From Hyphomicrobiales bacterium (GTDB taxonomy: Bacteria > Pseudomonadota > Alphaproteobacteria > Rhizobiales > Rhizobiaceae), in assembly GCA_900489925.1 (NCBI GenBank), contig UEHQ01000034.1, forward strand, positions 62,001-126,000: a DNA stretch of 64,000 bases, in the 5' to 3' direction. The translations under genes were made by a program, and so were the position numbers. Positions 25,937 through 35,241 of the stretch are shown in pieces; position 1 is the stretch's first letter, and the number at the start of each line of letters is the position of its first letter. The notes under the pieces were generated by a model. It worked only from the letters and a program-made list of their open reading frames with translations, was not told the origin of the DNA and made no database searches.

Positions 25937-26395
25937 ATGAGCATAGAAACAGTCCGCGCATTCTTCATGGCGTCCGCTCCGGACGTCGAAATCATCGAAA
26001 CATCCGAGAGTTCGTCGACAGTGGCGCTGGCGGCGGAGGCCCATGGTGTCGATCCCGCACAGATTGCAAAGACGATCTGCCTGCGTGTCGGCGATGAGCC
26101 GATCCTCGTGGTCGCCGGCGGTCTCGCACGGCTCGATAACCGAAAATTCAAGGATACCTTCGGCGCGAAGGGCCGCATGCTGGGTGCCGAGGAAGTGGTC
26201 GAGGTCACCAGCCATCCTGTCGGCGGCGTCTGCCCATTCGGACTTCCAACACCCCTGCCTGTCTATTGCGATGTCTCGCTGCGACGTTTCGAGGTGGTCG
26301 TGCCGGCGGCAGGATCCACCAATTCGGCCGTGCGCATATCGACCGAACGACTGGCGGAATTGACCAATGCAACCTGGGTCGATGTCTGTCAGTGA
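25937..26395 (+). CDS. YbaK/EbsC family protein (aminoacyl-tRNA deacylase type)
   Basis: This 152-residue protein of the YbaK/ProX fold has the conserved lysine in AAQIAKT-like AQIAKTICLRV, GGLARLDNRKFKDTF and GGVCPFGLP. Family members hydrolyse mischarged aminoacyl-tRNAs such as Cys-tRNAPro or Ala-tRNAPro in the cytoplasm. Which tRNA is edited here cannot be read. The ATG at 25937 is used; the frame is open upstream without a good ribosome-binding site. Confidence 0.85.
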   Translation: MSIETVRAFFMASAPDVEIIETSESSSTVALAAEAHGVDPAQIAKTICLRVGDEPILVVAGGLARLDNRKFKDTFGAKGRMLGAEEVVEVTSHPVGGVCPFGLPTPLPVYCDVSLRRFEVVVPAAGSTNSAVRISTERLAELTNATWVDVCQ

Positions 26396-26483
26396 GCCAA
26401 TTGCGGCCGAAAAGCTTCAAACGCGGAAAAAGCCACCTATATATCTCCCGACATCCGATAGTGGGTCGCAGAGGAGAGATTGA

Positions 26484-27479
26484 ATGCCCCGTGCCGTTTC
26501 GCGTTTTGCCAAGGTTGCGGCGATTGCCGTCCTGACGGGCGCTACCGTGTTTGCCTCGATCGGGGAGGCGGATGCGCGGCGCGCTGGAAGCTTCGGTTTC
26601 GGTAGCCGTGGAACGCGCACGTTCCAGGCGCCACCGGTGACCAGAACAGCCCCGGCGCCGGCGGCACCGATCGATCGTTCGATGACGACTCGTCCGCAAA
26701 CGACTGCGCCTTATGCTAGCCAGCAACCCGCAGGCGTCCAGCGTCCGGGCATGTTTGGTGGCTTTGGCCGCTCGATGATCGGCGGCCTCGTTGCCGGCGG
26801 GTTGCTCGGCATGCTGCTTGGCCACGGCTTCGGCGGCGGCTTCGGCTTCCTCGGGATGCTGCTACAGGTCGCGCTGATCGGCATGGCGATCTCGTTTGCG
26901 ATGCGCTACTTCGCAAATCGTCGACAGCCTTCCTATGGGGCCGCGTCGCAGGGCGCTGCACACAGCATGGCATCGAGCGCAAACTCATCGTTCAACATCC
27001 CGTCGATCGGGTCTGCGGCAGGCCTCGGTCAGTCGCGGCAAAGTGCCAAGACGGATGACGAAATCGGCTTGAAGCAGACCGATCTCGACAATTTCGAGCA
27101 GCTTCTGACCGAAGTGCAGACCGCCTACGGCAGCGAAGACTATGCCACGCTGAGGCGCCTCACGACCCCGGAGGCGATGTCCTATCTCGCCGAGGAACTG
27201 GGCGAAAACGCCACCAATGGTGTGCGCAACGAAGTGTCGGATGTGAAGCTCTTGCAGGGTGACATTGCGGAAGCGTGGCGCGAAGACGGCTCTGAATATG
27301 CGACGCTTGCGATGCGATACTCGTCGATCGACGCTCTGGTCGAACGGGCTGGTGGGCGCGTGGTGAGCGGTGACAACAACCACCCGACCGAGACGGCTGA
27401 AGTCTGGACCTTTGTCCGCAAGCCGGGCACCGATTGGAAACTCGCCGCCATTCAGGGCACGGAACAGCGCGCCGCGTAA
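26484..27479 (+). CDS. Tim44-like domain protein
   Basis: This is a 331-residue protein. A cleavable or anchoring signal covers about residues 1-32 (ending near ADA). A Ser/Thr/Pro-rich linker follows, then a glycine-rich hydrophobic stretch (about 92-137, GGLVAGGLLGMLLGHGFGGG) that should span the membrane. The C-terminal Tim44-like domain (about 195-330) has EQLLTEVQTAYGSEDYATLR and AEVWTFVRKPGTDWKLAAIQ. Alphaproteobacterial relatives (COG4395) are membrane-associated, and their link to mitochondrial Tim44 is evolutionary. The exact role is unknown. Its stop codon lies within the loop of a GC hairpin. Confidence 0.85.
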   Translation: MPRAVSRFAKVAAIAVLTGATVFASIGEADARRAGSFGFGSRGTRTFQAPPVTRTAPAPAAPIDRSMTTRPQTTAPYASQQPAGVQRPGMFGGFGRSMIGGLVAGGLLGMLLGHGFGGGFGFLGMLLQVALIGMAISFAMRYFANRRQPSYGAASQGAAHSMASSANSSFNIPSIGSAAGLGQSRQSAKTDDEIGLKQTDLDNFEQLLTEVQTAYGSEDYATLRRLTTPEAMSYLAEELGENATNGVRNEVSDVKLLQGDIAEAWREDGSEYATLAMRYSSIDALVERAGGRVVSGDNNHPTETAEVWTFVRKPGTDWKLAAIQGTEQRAA

Positions 27480-27488
27480 TCGCGGCGC
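27469..27488. terminator. Hairpin spanning the Tim44-like stop codon
   Basis: GCGCCGCG and CGCGGCGC pair perfectly around the loop TAAT, which contains the stop codon. It lies just before the convergent J-domain gene end and probably serves both transcripts. Confidence 0.45.
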
Positions 27489-27494
27489 CTGTGT

Positions 27495-28187
27495 TCAGCC
27501 TTCCTGCGCGGCGGACGGCACGACCCAGAGGGGGCGCTCTTCACGTTTTGCGGAAATTGACGGCGGCGCGTCGGCTTCTGTGAGCAGCGCCGCGTCGCTT
27601 TCCTGCACATCGACCTCGTAGCTATAGTCGTAAAGCATTTCGCAGGCGCGCTCGTTTGCCTTGATCTTCGCCTCGGTCTCGCTGATGGCGGTGGCTATAG
27701 CCTTGACCCGCGCGCGCAGCATCGAGCCGAGGATGTCGGTCGCCGGCCTTTTTTCCAGGCGCTCCAGATGGTGCTCTATACGCGACGAATGGCGCTCCAG
27801 CTCGCGTTTGCTGAACCGGGCCTTGCGCATTTCCTCCGACAGATCGGAACGCATGCGGGCGAGAGGGTCGAAGGAACCGGGCTCGCGCTCATCCAACGTG
27901 AGTTCATTGACCAGCTTCTCGATAACGATCAGGGCCTGCAGGTCGACAGGGTCGGCAAGCTCGACATCGTAGCCGGTATCGTCGAAGACCTTCCGGCGAA
28001 CGGGATCCAGCAAGAGCTCATAGGCTTTCTGGACACGGCCGAAGGCCGTCGTGTCGCCGCCGGAATCGGGATGCGTTGATTTGGCCCGGCGCCGATAGGC
28101 GGCCTTGATCTGTTCGTCGCTCGCGTCTCGCCGGACACCGAGAATCTCATAAGGATTGGTCACCATCCCTCCGCTGTTGTCGGACAT
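27495..28187 (-). CDS. J-domain (DnaJ-like) protein
   Basis: This 230-residue protein has an N-terminal J domain (NPYEILGVRRDASDEQIKAA, then the HPD tripeptide in STHPDSGGD and VQKAYELLLDP). It is followed by a charged, helical region (about 80-200) with no zinc finger or typical DnaJ C-terminal domains. It should be a specialised co-chaperone that stimulates an Hsp70 through HPD. Three starts are possible (28211, 28187, 28166/28163); 28187 is a compromise. It is divergent from the giant gene at 28719, so a chaperone role for that protein is possible but unproven. Confidence 0.8.
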   Translation of the reverse strand: MSDNSGGMVTNPYEILGVRRDASDEQIKAAYRRRAKSTHPDSGGDTTAFGRVQKAYELLLDPVRRKVFDDTGYDVELADPVDLQALIVIEKLVNELTLDEREPGSFDPLARMRSDLSEEMRKARFSKRELERHSSRIEHHLERLEKRPATDILGSMLRARVKAIATAISETEAKIKANERACEMLYDYSYEVDVQESDAALLTEADAPPSISAKREERPLWVVPSAAQEG

Positions 28188-28718
28188 CGCCGGGGCACCC
28201 GTGAAGGGCATTCGTCTATTGCCGTCTTTCTTCTAACATCACTAGGGCAGAGTTTGGACAAAAATGCACAAGGTTGTGTGAAACGAACTGTCTTTGTCGA
28301 ATGCCGCAGAAGAGCCAAGGGTGTGCGAGCAAACAGACAGAGTTGCGAGTTGCGATTGGTTGTAAAATCGCAATAATGCAATTATTGCGATTGATTCCGT
28401 GTATAAGCGATGCTAGGTTTCAGCCAGGAAGATCACTCAAGCCATATGCATCTGTTTATGTCTTCAACAGACGTCGGGCCTAAGTATTTCGTGCCCCTCT
28501 AGAAATACTCTGCATGCCTGAATGCTCGCCATTTCCTGGCGAAGTTCCCGGTTTCTTTGCATGTTTCGTCCTGTCGAATGCGGCGCAAATGTCCGCCACG
28601 GCTTCGTATGTCCGGTCGCGCCGCATACCAATGTGGGCGGCTACCGTGCCTGCCGTGGCGGCCCTTTGAGCGATTCGGGCTTTGATCCATTTCTCGCATC
28701 ACGATTGGGGAGGAAGAT
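28188..28718. other. 531-base intergenic region before the giant genes
   Basis: No convincing gene was found. An 86-codon plus-strand ORF at 28522-28782 overlaps the giant gene start and looks random. The middle part (about 28330-28410) is AT-rich with a long palindrome and extra TTGCGA half-sites, and TATAAG at 28402-28407 could be a -10 element. The right end carries a GGGGAGGA ribosome-binding site before the ATG at 28719. Confidence 0.5.
28366..28392. promoter_or_regulatory. 27-bp palindrome upstream of the giant-gene operon
   Basis: A perfect 11-bp inverted repeat, AATCGCAATAA and TTATTGCGATT, is separated by five bases. Two additional TTGCGA half-sites in direct orientation lie just upstream (about 28343 and 28350). 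The array looks like a multi-copy operator for a dimeric regulator. The regulator is not encoded next to it. Confidence 0.55.
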
Positions 28719-31700
28719 ATGCCAATCGCTCGGCTTGCGGGTCGGCTTTACCAAGCCGATGCACAGCGCAACAAGATCCTGAAGCTCGAGTTCGGCTTGG
28801 GCGCCAACGGCAAGCTTCAATTTGATGGAGCGATCGATATCAAAAGCTTCGACTATCTGGAGCTTTACGACGGCGATGCCGGGAAGTTGCGCTTCAGTCT
28901 ACGTGCGCTTCCAGGCAGGTTCATCTATTACGACTCCCACGGCAACAAGCAGCTCGTCTTCATCGTTATGCGGCCATTTCCGCTCGCGCGATTTCCTGAA
29001 AAGTCGATCGCCGCACGCAGCCTGTCATGCCAACTGCATTGGGCGATATCAGAGGTCGGCATGTTTGGGGCGGACGGCTCGCTGAATGTGTCGACCACCT
29101 ATGCGTCGGGCTATAACGCCGATGGTGAGCCTGGAAATGACAATGGCATTACCGGCTACGCATCGCTGGACCAGCTTTCCAATCCGGAAGATCCCTATCT
29201 CTTCGAACGCCGACTGTTTGCCACCAACGCCTCGAAGGCGATCACGCCGGAAGTCTATCCGGTTCTTGCCAAGGTGCTGCACGAACCGAACGGCATCGTC
29301 TTCAAGGACATCACGCCGATCGCTCCCGATACGGATGGAAAATTCCCCGATCCGCGCACGATCGAAGTGCGTCCGGTCGGCATCCGGCGGATGGGCAAGG
29401 ATGCCACGCACAACGGCTTCCTGACATTCGGGGCGCGGGTGCAGGTCGCGCCGTCAGCGGGCACAGCGGGATCCGCACGCCTCTGGATCGACGATCGTGA
29501 TGATACGACTGACGTCGCCATTCCCGTCAGCCAATCGATCGATTTTCATCTGATTCCTGACGTCTTCCATCAACGCGACCTGGCAGGCCCCGCGAAAGTG
29601 GACCGCGGGCTTTTCTCATATCTCTGGGTAAAACCACTGCCGCCCCACATGTTTGCGGCTGTCTGGAACGAACGGGTCGTGCGGCCATATTTTTCCGCGC
29701 TGCGCATGGCCGAAGACGCCCATGAGGTGTCTTTCGTGCCGTTCCTGGAAAACATCTCGGGCGACGGGAACGCGGCAGCTTTCGAAGCCATCTTCGATGT
29801 CGTGCAACCCGACATAGCGGCAAGCGATACTGTTGATGAGATTGTGCTAGCGGCGATGCGCCCAATACAGACGGTCGCGAGCTTTTCAGCCGATGCGATT
29901 TTTCCTGGACTGATCGATCATGCCGGAGAGCCGGTGCGGCGCCGCGTGCTGGTTGAGGTGGAGCGAGAAACGCTCGCGAAAACCTTCGGCTGGTTCGACA
30001 CGCCGCAACCCTCAGTCTCCGGCATTCCGGAGATCAGCATCAGGATCTCAGTCATGGCAGATCCCGGATCGGAGGAAGGGGCAGGCATCCCATTGCGCTT
30101 CGGCGCGCTCGATATTGAGGTCCCCCGGCGCAGTGCAGGCAGCGGCGGGCAGATCGACCTGCGTTTTTCCGTGACGTTCGATCCGGTCGATGCGTCGCGC
30201 GAGCACTATGCGACGAAGGAGCGGGATCCGAAGGGTGTCGGCAGCCGCGCGAGGCTTCCGAGGAATGGAGAAGCCATACCTCGGATCGTGGCCAGCATCG
30301 ACCGCTTTGACCTCAGCGATGTGCGACCGGGATCGCAGGATCTGACCGCGGACTCGGGACGGGCGTTCGATGCGGTCATCGAGACGCTTCGCCGCCAGCG
30401 GGCGAAGGAAGGCGACCCCGGCTATACCAAGATCGCGCGGGAGAAACGTATTGCGCGCAACCTCGACCGTGAGGCGCCCGTGGTCGTTGTCGATCGGCTC
30501 GCGCAGGAGGATGCCCGTAAGGCATCAACCACGCCGTTCTTCCTGAAGGGTGAAGAGATCACCGAGACCGGCGCGAACCGGCGCTTTTCGGTCACGCTCC
30601 ATCGCCTGGTCGCGACCAAGTCGGCAGACCGAGCCGTCATCATCGATACCCAGCCCTTTGCCGTGGCTGCGGTCGGCGTCCCTGTTCTCGGGCTATCCGG
30701 GTCGGATGCGCTGGAAAACGACGGCGAATTCGCGAATTGGGAAACCTCCGAACTCGGCGGCGACAAGTGGGAGATCGCCGGCGTGACGAACGGTTTCGAT
30801 CTGTTCTTTCCGCCACAGGCGACCGGCGAAGCGATGGAGAAGGGCGCGCCGTGGATTCCCGTCTCCAAGACGGGAACCGAGGTTGCGATCGATTATCGGC
30901 TCGGAACGTCGGCGCGGCTGTCTCTCCAGTCATCATATTTCAAACAGCAATATGCCGAGGCTCCCTGGAACCTGCGGCGCATCTTCGGCACCGCCGGGGA
31001 GCGAGCGCCGGGCGCCGGGGTGAACACGGCCCGGTTCGAATTTCTCTACGGGCTCGCGGGTCGCGTGACGGCGCCAGGCCTGCGGCTGACCGAAATCGGC
31101 ACCCGGATCGGCAGCATTCGAACACCGCTACCCGCTCGCCCCAAGGGGATCACGCGTACGCTCCCCGACCGCGCGCCATCGTATCAGCCATTGGTCGAGG
31201 CCGAGCTTTATGATCGGTTTCGCGACGTGGGAGCGAGCTTCACGAAAGTCTACGAAACGCGGCTTGCGCAATTCGATGTCTATCGCGAGGGTGTCGACGG
31301 GCCGCTTTCGGTGTACGAAAAGGTGGCGTTCGAGCTCCGCCCGGACGCCGGTCTCGATGATGCCCCATGGAATCCGGAGAGTATATCCGATCGCCTGAAA
31401 GGTGGCGCAACGCGCGGGTTCGAATCGAAGAACATCTTCGAAGAGGTGATGAGCGACCCCACCAGCACGCGCGGTCAGGTCGTCAATCCGAGTTTTTCGG
31501 CGCTGGGCGGATATGGTTTCGTCCGCGCGTTCTTCGCCGACGGCAAAACGAGAATCGTCTCCGACACCAATGCCGGACGAACGCAGACCTATGCGCTCGA
31601 GCGGATCGGTCGCATTGGCGTCTTCTGGAACATCGCCAAACATGTGATCGTCTATGAGCGGACGGTGCTGCCGCCGGATCAGTTCAGCGAGGAACAGGAA

Positions 31701-34700
31701 GGCCAGCATCTCGGTCGCCCGATCGTCCGCAAGGTCAGGGAATACGTCGAGGTCATCGAGGCAGAGCGCGCCTATCCCGAAAAGGGAGGCGCCGCGAAGT
31801 CCCGGGGCTTCGTTGAAGCCTGCCTCTTTCGCACGCGCCGCATCCCCGTGAGCAGCCGCTGGGGTCGCGATGTCGAGGACGGCTGGATCGTGCCGCTGTG
31901 GCGGCCGGACGCCGACAAGGACCTCTATCCTAAGCCGGACATCCGGCTCCAGGTGACAAGCGCGAATGCCGACGCGGCTGCGGCGCTTCCAACGCGTTTC
32001 AGCGATCCAAGCCAGCTGGTGTTCTTCACATCGACCCGGCGAGACGAAGGTGACGACCCGAACGAATGGATGCCGCGGGCCGATATCGACTTCGTAAACG
32101 TCCCGGCGCCGGGACCGGTTGGCAAGCCCACGATCGATCCGGCGAATCCTGACGGCAAGCATGCCGACGATTTAATGCGTGATCCCTTGCTCGGCCGCTG
32201 CACATTCGACCTGGACGGCAACGATGGCGCCGTCAATCTAGTCTCGGCGCGGACATCCACCGAGGCAATCGGCGCCGTCCTCGAGACCGTCACGATGATG
32301 CGGTCGCGGCCGACCGGCAACGATGGCGGCGCTCCGGGACAGGCACTGGTGTTGCGCCAGCAACTCGAGCGTATCGTCGGCGATGCGCGCCGCCTGGAGA
32401 CAGTTTTCAACAATGCGCTTTCGACCGCGCAGGCCGCCCTTGCCGGTCTGCTGCGTGGGTCTGACGATGACATCAAGACGGCGATCGACGCCGAGATCGA
32501 CCGTTTCAGTGATATCAAGGGGGTCATCCATCGCGAGGCTGCTTCCGCGCGCCAATCGATCGGTGAGGCAGTCGTCAGCGCAAAAACGGCGCTGGACGCT
32601 GCAAGGTCGAAGTGGACGGACGAGGCGGCGTCTTTCCAGGGCCGCGTCCTGACCGATGCCGAGGCCGCACTTCTGTCTCGGCTCGGTGCGCTCAACGACG
32701 GCCTAAGCGAAATCAAGGGCCGCATCAATGCGGTCTTCGACGGGGCCACCGCCGACAGCGCGCAGATCGCCGCGTTGCGGATCGAGCAGGCCCTGGCGCC
32801 AATTCTGGCGCTCGCGATCAGCGGCGTCAACCGGATCAGCGACGGCCTGGAGCGCCTTGAGCGAGCGCTTGCCGCCTTTATTGCAGGCATGACGGCGGCG
32901 CAGTCAGCGGCTGTGCTGCGTGCTGCCGAACTCAAGCAGCGTCTCATGGAAGGGACCGATCGACGCTCGCTTCTTCTGCTTTACGAGCCGTTCCATCAGA
33001 CGCTCATCGCCGCCGTCGATGCGGCCATCGACGTGGCACGGCGCAATCTGCCGCCAGCGGTCAAGAATGCCGAGCTATTTCCCGATATCAACAACCCGAC
33101 GAAGAAGACGAACCTCGACATCTACCTGAACCGCATCAGGAGAGCACTTGTTACCGCCCACGACAAGGCGATTGCCGGCGTACAAGCCTCTGCCGCCGAT
33201 TCAATACAGGCTGCGCTCGACGCGCTCGGGGAAGGGATTGACGGTGCTCTCGCGACGCTCGTGTCAACTGCCTCCGATCTGAAGCTGCTTGCTGCGGAAG
33301 CTGACAGGTATCGGACCATGGGCAATACCACGCTTGCCCGGTTCACGACCGAACTTGAGGCCTTCTATGACGACTGGTTGAAAGAGCTTGCCCAGATTTG
33401 CGCGGCGCCGGCCGGCGATGTCAGGGAACGCGTGCTGGGCCATCTCCAAACACTGCAGGACCATGTGGCGGGCCTGAGGAGCGTTGTTGCGTCGGCGGTT
33501 GAGGACATCAAAGACAGGCTCGGTGGTCTTCTCGATGAGGTGGGCGGTTCAGTTTCGGGCGAGGAGGCAAAACTCGCCGGGATCATCAACGACGCGGGCA
33601 TTGCCGCCGCCTCGACGATCACCACCCTGGAAAACGCCCTGGTTGACGCCGTCGATCAAGGTGTCGCGGAGATGAAGGCCTATTCCTCCGATGTGGCAAG
33701 CCTCATCGGCCGGGTCGCAGCGAAACTGCAAGCTGGCGCAGATGCTGTTGCCGAGGGGTTGAGACAGCAGATTCCTCCTTCCATCGCCGACAATATCCGC
33801 GTGCTGGAGGAAGGCTACAAGCGGCTGGCGAAGGCGCCTTCGCTCCAGAACCCAAGTGAAACGCTCGCGCTGATACGCGCTGCCGGTGCATCACCGATCC
33901 TGCCCAATCTGAGCTTCAATCGCGACCGTATCGCCTACTTCTTCGACGATGCGCGCGATGCCATCCGGACCTCGCCGATGGTCGCATTGATGAACAGGGT
34001 GGATGACGATCTGAAGGCGCTGGGCATCCGCGTTCCGACCGACGAGATTCTCGAGCGCTTCGTTCCCAAGGGCATGGAGAATTTCGACTTCGGTCAGCTC
34101 TTCCCCGACCTTGGCGGCCTCAAGCTCGATGGGCTGTTCAGGAACCTCCGATTGCCTGCCTTGCTCAACGACCGCGTGAAACTGACGCACGGCTTCGACA
34201 AGGCGAGCCTGACGGGTTGGGCCAAGGCGGAGGCGAGCGCGCCGTTGAAGGATCGCTCCGAAATCTTCGAGTTTGGCCCGCTGAAGCTGTCGATGATCGG
34301 CGGCGCCTTCGATGCCCTTGCCGACATCGCGGTCAGTCCGCAGGGCTCCAAACGGACGACCCGAGGAGAAATCGTCGGCGACTGGGAACTTGCCTTCAGC
34401 GGCCAGCCTCTGGTGACGCTGGAGAAGACACGCGTCTTCTTCGAGGACGGCAAGGGGCTGGATGTCGACATCGAGCCGAGCCGGATCCGTCTCGACAAGT
34501 CGATCAAGTTCCTCTCCGATCTGATCAAATCCTTTAGCGAGCCGAATTCCGGCTTCTTCCTCGAGATGCTGGAGGAAAACGGCTTGCCCGCAGGGGTCTC
34601 GGCCAGAGTCGAACTGCCTTTGCCGCCGCTATCCTTCGGTGCCTTCTCGGTTACCGGCTTACGGTTTTCGAGCGCCTTTGAACTACTGATTGCGAGGGGA

Positions 34701-35234
34701 AGCGGCGGCAAGCACGGCGACTTTGCGCTGTCGACGATGCTCGCGCTCGGTCGGAAAAGCGAACCGTTTGTCCTGCGCGTATGGCTGCTGGTTGGCGGGG
34801 GCTGGCTCGAGACCCGCGCCAGATACTTCCCATCCTCCGGCAAGCTGTCGAGTGCGGTGTCTATCGGCTTGACGGCCGGCCTTGGTCTGGATTTTGCCGC
34901 TGGGCCATGCCGCGGCTTCGTCTACGCGATGTTCGGGGCCTATGCCGAGTTCGAAACGGATGGCGAGGGCAGTGCGAATTTCTCGATTGCCGTCATCTTT
35001 CTGGTGCGCGGCGGCATCGTCATTCTTGGGCGCTTCAATATCGGCCTCTCGTTGTTGCTGGAGCTTGTCTATCGCGACGACGGGACGATGGTCGGTCGGG
35101 GGACGATCGAGGTCAGCTTCAAGATCTGCTGGTGCTGCGAGATCAAGGTGCGCCAGGCCGTCACTTACAACTTAACCAAATCGAAGAGCACGGCTGCTGC
35201 GCCATCGGCGCATCATCTCGACAGTTTCGCGTGA
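28719..35234 (+). CDS. Giant protein of unknown function, 2171 aa (partner 1)
   Basis: I do not recognise this family. The protein has no signal peptide and no clear transmembrane helix, so it should be cytoplasmic unless exported by an unseen route. Residues about 1-1160 read as beta-rich globular segments. About 1185-1700 is an Ala-, Glu- and Arg-rich helical region predicted to form long coiled coils. About 1800-2171 returns to beta-rich, Gly-rich alternating-hydrophobic sequence. A CWCC cluster near residue 2145 stands out in a Cys-poor protein. The start is supported by GGGGAGGA. The stop is seven bases before the second giant gene, so the two are co-expressed. A structural scaffold or particle component is conceivable, but no catalytic motif was found. 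Confidence 0.8.
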   Translation: MPIARLAGRLYQADAQRNKILKLEFGLGANGKLQFDGAIDIKSFDYLELYDGDAGKLRFSLRALPGRFIYYDSHGNKQLVFIVMRPFPLARFPEKSIAARSLSCQLHWAISEVGMFGADGSLNVSTTYASGYNADGEPGNDNGITGYASLDQLSNPEDPYLFERRLFATNASKAITPEVYPVLAKVLHEPNGIVFKDITPIAPDTDGKFPDPRTIEVRPVGIRRMGKDATHNGFLTFGARVQVAPSAGTAGSARLWIDDRDDTTDVAIPVSQSIDFHLIPDVFHQRDLAGPAKVDRGLFSYLWVKPLPPHMFAAVWNERVVRPYFSALRMAEDAHEVSFVPFLENISGDGNAAAFEAIFDVVQPDIAASDTVDEIVLAAMRPIQTVASFSADAIFPGLIDHAGEPVRRRVLVEVERETLAKTFGWFDTPQPSVSGIPEISIRISVMADPGSEEGAGIPLRFGALDIEVPRRSAGSGGQIDLRFSVTFDPVDASREHYATKERDPKGVGSRARLPRNGEAIPRIVASIDRFDLSDVRPGSQDLTADSGRAFDAVIETLRRQRAKEGDPGYTKIAREKRIARNLDREAPVVVVDRLAQEDARKASTTPFFLKGEEITETGANRRFSVTLHRLVATKSADRAVIIDTQPFAVAAVGVPVLGLSGSDALENDGEFANWETSELGGDKWEIAGVTNGFDLFFPPQATGEAMEKGAPWIPVSKTGTEVAIDYRLGTSARLSLQSSYFKQQYAEAPWNLRRIFGTAGERAPGAGVNTARFEFLYGLAGRVTAPGLRLTEIGTRIGSIRTPLPARPKGITRTLPDRAPSYQPLVEAELYDRFRDVGASFTKVYETRLAQFDVYREGVDGPLSVYEKVAFELRPDAGLDDAPWNPESISDRLKGGATRGFESKNIFEEVMSDPTSTRGQVVNPSFSALGGYGFVRAFFADGKTRIVSDTNAGRTQTYALERIGRIGVFWNIAKHVIVYERTVLPPDQFSEEQEGQHLGRPIVRKVREYVEVIEAERAYPEKGGAAKSRGFVEACLFRTRRIPVSSRWGRDVEDGWIVPLWRPDADKDLYPKPDIRLQVTSANADAAAALPTRFSDPSQLVFFTSTRRDEGDDPNEWMPRADIDFVNVPAPGPVGKPTIDPANPDGKHADDLMRDPLLGRCTFDLDGNDGAVNLVSARTSTEAIGAVLETVTMMRSRPTGNDGGAPGQALVLRQQLERIVGDARRLETVFNNALSTAQAALAGLLRGSDDDIKTAIDAEIDRFSDIKGVIHREAASARQSIGEAVVSAKTALDAARSKWTDEAASFQGRVLTDAEAALLSRLGALNDGLSEIKGRINAVFDGATADSAQIAALRIEQALAPILALAISGVNRISDGLERLERALAAFIAGMTAAQSAAVLRAAELKQRLMEGTDRRSLLLLYEPFHQTLIAAVDAAIDVARRNLPPAVKNAELFPDINNPTKKTNLDIYLNRIRRALVTAHDKAIAGVQASAADSIQAALDALGEGIDGALATLVSTASDLKLLAAEADRYRTMGNTTLARFTTELEAFYDDWLKELAQICAAPAGDVRERVLGHLQTLQDHVAGLRSVVASAVEDIKDRLGGLLDEVGGSVSGEEAKLAGIINDAGIAAASTITTLENALVDAVDQGVAEMKAYSSDVASLIGRVAAKLQAGADAVAEGLRQQIPPSIADNIRVLEEGYKRLAKAPSLQNPSETLALIRAAGASPILPNLSFNRDRIAYFFDDARDAIRTSPMVALMNRVDDDLKALGIRVPTDEILERFVPKGMENFDFGQLFPDLGGLKLDGLFRNLRLPALLNDRVKLTHGFDKASLTGWAKAEASAPLKDRSEIFEFGPLKLSMIGGAFDALADIAVSPQGSKRTTRGEIVGDWELAFSGQPLVTLEKTRVFFEDGKGLDVDIEPSRIRLDKSIKFLSDLIKSFSEPNSGFFLEMLEENGLPAGVSARVELPLPPLSFGAFSVTGLRFSSAFELLIARGSGGKHGDFALSTMLALGRKSEPFVLRVWLLVGGGWLETRARYFPSSGKLSSAVSIGLTAGLGLDFAAGPCRGFVYAMFGAYAEFETDGEGSANFSIAVIFLVRGGIVILGRFNIGLSLLLELVYRDDGTMVGRGTIEVSFKICWCCEIKVRQAVTYNLTKSKSTAAAPSAHHLDSFA

Positions 35235-35241
35235 GGGGACC

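Noticed and set aside
24968..26215. 415-codon minus-strand ORF opposite the DeoR and YbaK genes
   Set aside because: Both plus-strand genes have clear motifs; the antisense product is rich in Asp/Arg/His repeats typical of shadow frames.
28522..28782. 86-codon plus-strand ORF before the giant gene
   Set aside because: It overlaps the giant gene start, lacks a good ribosome-binding site and shows no protein-like pattern.
31128..32947. Two minus-strand ORFs of about 340 codons within the first giant gene
   Set aside because: The giant plus-strand frame is continuous and has a ribosome-binding site; the antisense frames are composition artefacts.
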